NCBI GenBank assembly: GCA_964530005.1
Contig: CAZGZD010000003.1
Span: 1 to 64,000, forward strand
Length of the DNA stretch: 64,000 nt
Direction of reading: 5' to 3'
Source of the DNA: CAZGZD01 sp964530005
GTDB lineage: Bacteria; Patescibacteriota; Microgenomatia; UBA1406; GWC2-37-13
Every line of letters starts with the position of its first letter. Position 1 is the first letter of the stretch. Below the pieces are notes generated by a model that was given only the letters and a program-made list of their open reading frames with translations, did no database searches and was not told the origin of the DNA. The position numbers and the translations under genes were made by a program. Below are positions 60,834 through 64,000 of this stretch, piece after piece.

Positions 60834-61910
60834 ATGCATACCCTCAAAGAGTATCTATCCTTCTTCTTTTCATACCTTAAATCACGCTTACTTTCCTTTG
60901 GATTAGGCTTTGAAAGATTTAAAAGTATTATTGTAGCTCTACTCGTTATTAAGCGGGGTAAATATTCGACGTCATTTCTCAATAGTTCTTTTTTCCTGCT
61001 TATTGCGACTGCATTTGTCGCGGGCCCAATCATTGCTTCCAATAATCCCTTTATTGCCTCGTTGAATAAATCAGGCGACGCAGCTGAAGCAGCAGTGGTG
61101 TCATATAATCCATATAGTAGTTCGCTATCAACTGTGATATCGGCAAAGCCGCGAGATAAAATTGTGGACTATACTGTTGCAAGTGGCGACACTATAGCCT
61201 CAATTGCCCAGAAATTTGGTGTGTCTGAAGATACCATAAAGTGGGCCAATAATCTTAAAACTACCACAATCAATCCAGGCACAGTACTCAAAGTGCCACC
61301 TGTCACAGGAGTTGTGCATATAGTACAGTCGGGTGAGAATATAAGGACTATTGCCAAAAAGTATAATTCTGATGCACAGAAAATAGTCAATTTTCCCTTT
61401 AATGACTTTGCTGATCTTGAGACATTTGCTCTCACGACAGGCCAGACTCTCTATGTGCCGGATGGATCTATCACCATACCAAGTCAACGTCCAGGCGGTC
61501 TGCAACAGCCAACAATTGCTAAGATCCAGGCCGGAGCGCGCGGTTCATCCAACTTTATATGGCCGACATCCGGCAATATTAGCCAGTATCCAGTCTGGTA
61601 TCATATGGCGCTTGATATAGAGAATGGCTCACACCCAGCTGTGATTGCTGCGGATACGGGTACCGTGGCTTATGCCGGCTGTATTAATTGGGGATATGGG
61701 TGTCATGTGATTATTGATCATGGCAATGGATTCCAGACTTTATATGGACATATGATCACCGGAAGCATACTTGTGCAAGTTGGTCAGAATGTAGGTAAGG
61801 GTCAGCAGATTGGAACCATGGGATCGACCGGTCGGTCGACTGGTACTCACCTTCATTTTGAGATCATATCAGGTGGTGTACAGCAGAATCCACTGGGATA
61901 TTTGAAGTAG
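60834..61910 (+). CDS. LysM-M23 peptidase (cell-wall endopeptidase)
   Basis: This protein has 358 residues from ATG 60834. One N-terminal membrane segment is followed by two LysM peptidoglycan-binding domains (YTVASGDTIASIAQKFGVSEDTIKWAN and HIVQSGENIRTIAKKYNSDAQKIV). The M23 domain has complete zinc ligands (YHMALDIEN with HxxxD, and THLHFEI with HxH). It cuts peptidoglycan cross-bridges in growth or division. TTGAGT-18-TACAAT lies upstream. Confidence 0.92.
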   Translation: MHTLKEYLSFFFSYLKSRLLSFGLGFERFKSIIVALLVIKRGKYSTSFLNSSFFLLIATAFVAGPIIASNNPFIASLNKSGDAAEAAVVSYNPYSSSLSTVISAKPRDKIVDYTVASGDTIASIAQKFGVSEDTIKWANNLKTTTINPGTVLKVPPVTGVVHIVQSGENIRTIAKKYNSDAQKIVNFPFNDFADLETFALTTGQTLYVPDGSITIPSQRPGGLQQPTIAKIQAGARGSSNFIWPTSGNISQYPVWYHMALDIENGSHPAVIAADTGTVAYAGCINWGYGCHVIIDHGNGFQTLYGHMITGSILVQVGQNVGKGQQIGTMGSTGRSTGTHLHFEIISGGVQQNPLGYLK

Positions 61911-61950
61911 GCTCTTTCTTCTTTAAATAACAACTATCTTGGTAAAAATT

Positions 61951-62050
61951 TTCTTTACTTTTATTTGTTTTTGTCTCCAGTGGGCTCCCTCCCATTCCAA
62001 TAAATTGGAACGGGCCTCCCAAGTCGCAAAAAAATAAAAGTAACAAAAAG
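61951..62050. repeat. Palindromic intergenic repeat, copy C
   Basis: The left arm TTTACTTTTATTTGTTTTTGTC and inner CTCCAGTGGGCTCCC pair with the right arm GGGCCTCCCAAGTCGCAAAA...AAAAGTAACAAAAAG. A central ATTCCAA/TTGGAAC stem completes a cruciform. It lies between two convergent genes. Confidence 0.7.
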
Positions 62051-62125
62051 TACTCGTCTCTTAAATATTTTGTACGAGGTTAAAGTTTACTCGTTTAGGC
62101 AAGATAACCGATATAAATTTATTGT

Positions 62126-64000
62126 TTAATTGGTTTTCTGAGGAGAAGAGGTAGCCTCTGGTGGAGGTTCGGCGTTTCTTGGAAGCTTTATCTTGGGCTC
62201 AATCTTTGTTCCTTCTTGCTTAGGTAGCTCAAGCTGTTGTGATTTTTGCTCTGCACCTTTTGTTGCAGATTCACCTTCTTTAGGGAGCTCACTCTTGAAT
62301 TTCTCAAGATCTTCCTTAGCTTTTTTAATATCGTTGGCATTGATATTTTCATCAAGGAGTGAGATCGTAGTTTGCATTGCATTGACGGCAGTCGTCACAT
62401 CTTTGTTCTGAAAGCTTGCCCATGCAAAATTGTAGTAAGCATTGGGCCAGTTTGGCTTGAGGCTGATTGCCTGGCTAAAAAGAGTCGCTGCTCCTTTGTA
62501 GTCTTTAAGTGAGTAATACACTCCACCAAGATTGAGCCTAAGTGCTGGATTTTGTGGGTCAAGTGTGATCGCTCGTTGATATAGAGAAATAGTCCAGACA
62601 TCAGCTTCTTGGATAGAACTCATGAGGTTTTTATAAATAAATGCAAGATTTGCCCAATTCTCGACCTTTTGAGGATTGAGAGCAATTGCTGCTTTACCCT
62701 CCGAGATAGATTGCTGGATATACTGTCCATATACCTGCTGATCCTCGCGGCTTACATCTTTCTTTTTACCCTCATTTGTCACTTTTCTTGCAAAATTATT
62801 TGCAATAATAAGATTGAGCTGAGCAAAATTAACCCGATATCTTTCGATAAATCTGTTGGTTACTATTGCTTTTCTCATATTCCCATATACTTCACTGGTA
62901 TTATTCGTGATGCTTGCATCTATGGATTTTTTGAAATAATATTCAGCAATAAGTCCACGGCTTAAGAAATACCCCGATGTTCCGATAACCCCAATAAGTA
63001 TGAGGACGAGTCCCCAGAGTATAGGGGGCATGCCACTGAGGTCCATCTGAGTGCTTGATATGGTGGATCCTGGCCCGTGGCGGGCGACTTGGGCAAGAAG
63101 AATGACAAGGGCAAAAAGAATGGGAAGAGAAATAGGAAATAGAAGCAGTATAAGCACAATATATACGAGCGCAAACTTTTCGGCTCTTGTGGGTGGAGTA
63201 GTTGGATGATGACCAAGAAGCCTGAGTATGGAACTAAAAGACAGATGGTTCTTTTCACTTGAGTGAAAGGTAAATCGAACTGCGGTGAATAAAAGTAAGA
63301 CGAATGCTATAAGGCCAAGAATCCCTGTTGTTGTCCATAAGTGCAAGAGTCCACTTCGGCCTATCGTGTAATTGAGTTGCCACAATGGTGTTTGATTGTA
63401 GCTTACGGGTTTAACTTGTGTAAATAGTGCTGAATAATTGTCTATTCCGACTCCAAATATCGCTGAGCGGGGATTTTTTAGACTTTCGACAGCAGCGTAC
63501 CAGGAGATTGAGTACGGAGGAAGAGATGTGATGAATGATTTTGGCTGATCAGCTACGGGTATGGTTGGATTGAGCCGGATAGGCTTGACTATCTGATAGA
63601 CAGATATTCCAAGACCAATAACAAAGATTATAGTAGCTATCCCGACATATATTTTATTTCGAGTTAAAAAATCAGGACTTTCTGATTCTGACTTTTTCGG
63701 TATAAGTAGGCCAATGGAGTAGGTCACAAAAAATCCAATAAGAAGCACGACGTCGAGCTGACTGCCTAAGGGAGTAAAGCCTGCATTTTTGAGAAATCCA
63801 AGCGAATAAGGAAGAGAGGCATTTTGCAGCGGATTAAAGGCGAAAATAAGCTCAAGAATCGATATGATGAGCGTTGAAAGTGCCAGGACAGTAAGGGGTA
63901 AAAGTTGAGGGGTATTTTTATCTTTTTGATTTCCCTGTGTCGCTACAAAGTATAAAAGCACAAGAGATACTCCCGCAACAAGACCGGTTGTTGGATTAAG
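62126..64000 (-). CDS. O-antigen ligase-like membrane protein with C-terminal TPR repeats, N-terminus outside window
   Basis: The frame is open to the right window edge (the GTG at 63961 is an internal codon), so the true N-terminus lies outside. The visible ~625 residues include about eight hydrophobic helices and the Wzy/O-antigen-ligase signature GVGIDNYSALFTQVKPVSYNQ...RSGLLHLWTTTGILGL, then TPR repeats (WANLAFIYKNLMSS, LRLNLGGVYYSLKDYKGAATLFSQAISLKPNWPNAYYNFAWASF) and a disordered tail. It probably polymerises or ligates surface glycan. The TPRs could bind partners. Confidence 0.85.
   Translation of the reverse strand, partial: LNPTTGLVAGVSLVLLYFVATQGNQKDKNTPQLLPLTVLALSTLIISILELIFAFNPLQNASLPYSLGFLKNAGFTPLGSQLDVVLLIGFFVTYSIGLLIPKKSESESPDFLTRNKIYVGIATIIFVIGLGISVYQIVKPIRLNPTIPVADQPKSFITSLPPYSISWYAAVESLKNPRSAIFGVGIDNYSALFTQVKPVSYNQTPLWQLNYTIGRSGLLHLWTTTGILGLIAFVLLLFTAVRFTFHSSEKNHLSFSSILRLLGHHPTTPPTRAEKFALVYIVLILLLFPISLPILFALVILLAQVARHGPGSTISSTQMDLSGMPPILWGLVLILIGVIGTSGYFLSRGLIAEYYFKKSIDASITNNTSEVYGNMRKAIVTNRFIERYRVNFAQLNLIIANNFARKVTNEGKKKDVSREDQQVYGQYIQQSISEGKAAIALNPQKVENWANLAFIYKNLMSSIQEADVWTISLYQRAITLDPQNPALRLNLGGVYYSLKDYKGAATLFSQAISLKPNWPNAYYNFAWASFQNKDVTTAVNAMQTTISLLDENINANDIKKAKEDLEKFKSELPKEGESATKGAEQKSQQLELPKQEGTKIEPKIKLPRNAEPPPEATSSPQKTN

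Overview
The window looks like chromosome from a small-genome bacterium of the Candidate Phyla Radiation (Patescibacteria). The reasons are a mix of ordinary informational genes (dnaB, rho, fmt, dprA, ychF, mrdA, three tRNA genes) with many short secreted or membrane proteins of no recognisable family, very thin metabolism, a four-helix-bundle protein, and almost no Shine-Dalgarno sites on chromosomal genes. TGA is used as a stop. The exact lineage cannot be fixed from sequence alone, and the placement is an inference.

Layout. 1-3.3 kb: envelope proteins (a Cys-rich secreted protein cut by the window edge, a membrane-anchored protein, a lipoprotein, a degenerate M23-like protein). 3.4-10.5 kb: dnaB, a metallo-beta-lactamase-fold protein, tRNA-Thr, a SemiSWEET, an ArsR/LUD pair, an MFS transporter and a CmpB-like membrane protein. 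About 10.7-22.3 kb: an integrated element abutting the 3' end of tRNA-His. It carries a large serine recombinase, a phage replication-O-like protein, a small-terminase-like protein, an XRE repressor, two 50-residue proteins and a giant (about 2140 aa) nuclease-STAND-repeat protein resembling the Avs antiphage family. No large terminase, portal or capsid genes are seen, so it resembles a phage satellite or defence island.

22.4-47 kb: PBP2, tRNA-Pro, dCMP deaminase, a glycoside-hydrolase-like protein, ribulose-phosphate epimerase, DprA, a RibD/DHFR-like reductase, a VUT-family transporter, a DEAD-box helicase, YchF, a class IV aminotransferase, RpiB, Fmt, malic enzyme, flavodoxin, a paralogous pair of small four-Cys proteins, TatD and an Lnt-like protein. 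47-64 kb: Kup potassium transporter, glycosyltransferase, a protein with a beta-carbonic-anhydrase-like zinc motif, the dcd-like/thyA/folA thymidylate cluster, rho with a long untranslated leader, a CsoR/CstR-like repressor with its operator next to thioredoxin reductase, a LysM-M23 peptidase and an O-antigen-ligase/TPR protein cut by the right edge.

Two window-wide patterns stand out. First, at least 20 genes have a -10 hexamer 5-9 nt before the start codon, so their mRNAs should be leaderless. Element genes instead carry strong Shine-Dalgarno sites. Second, four intergenic copies of a large imperfect palindrome share TTACTTTTACTT-type arms. Thymidylate synthesis is the clearest pathway: dCMP deaminase (24.6 kb) supplies dUMP, ThyA methylates it and FolA recycles folate. 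The dcd-like protein lacks the usual deaminase glutamate.
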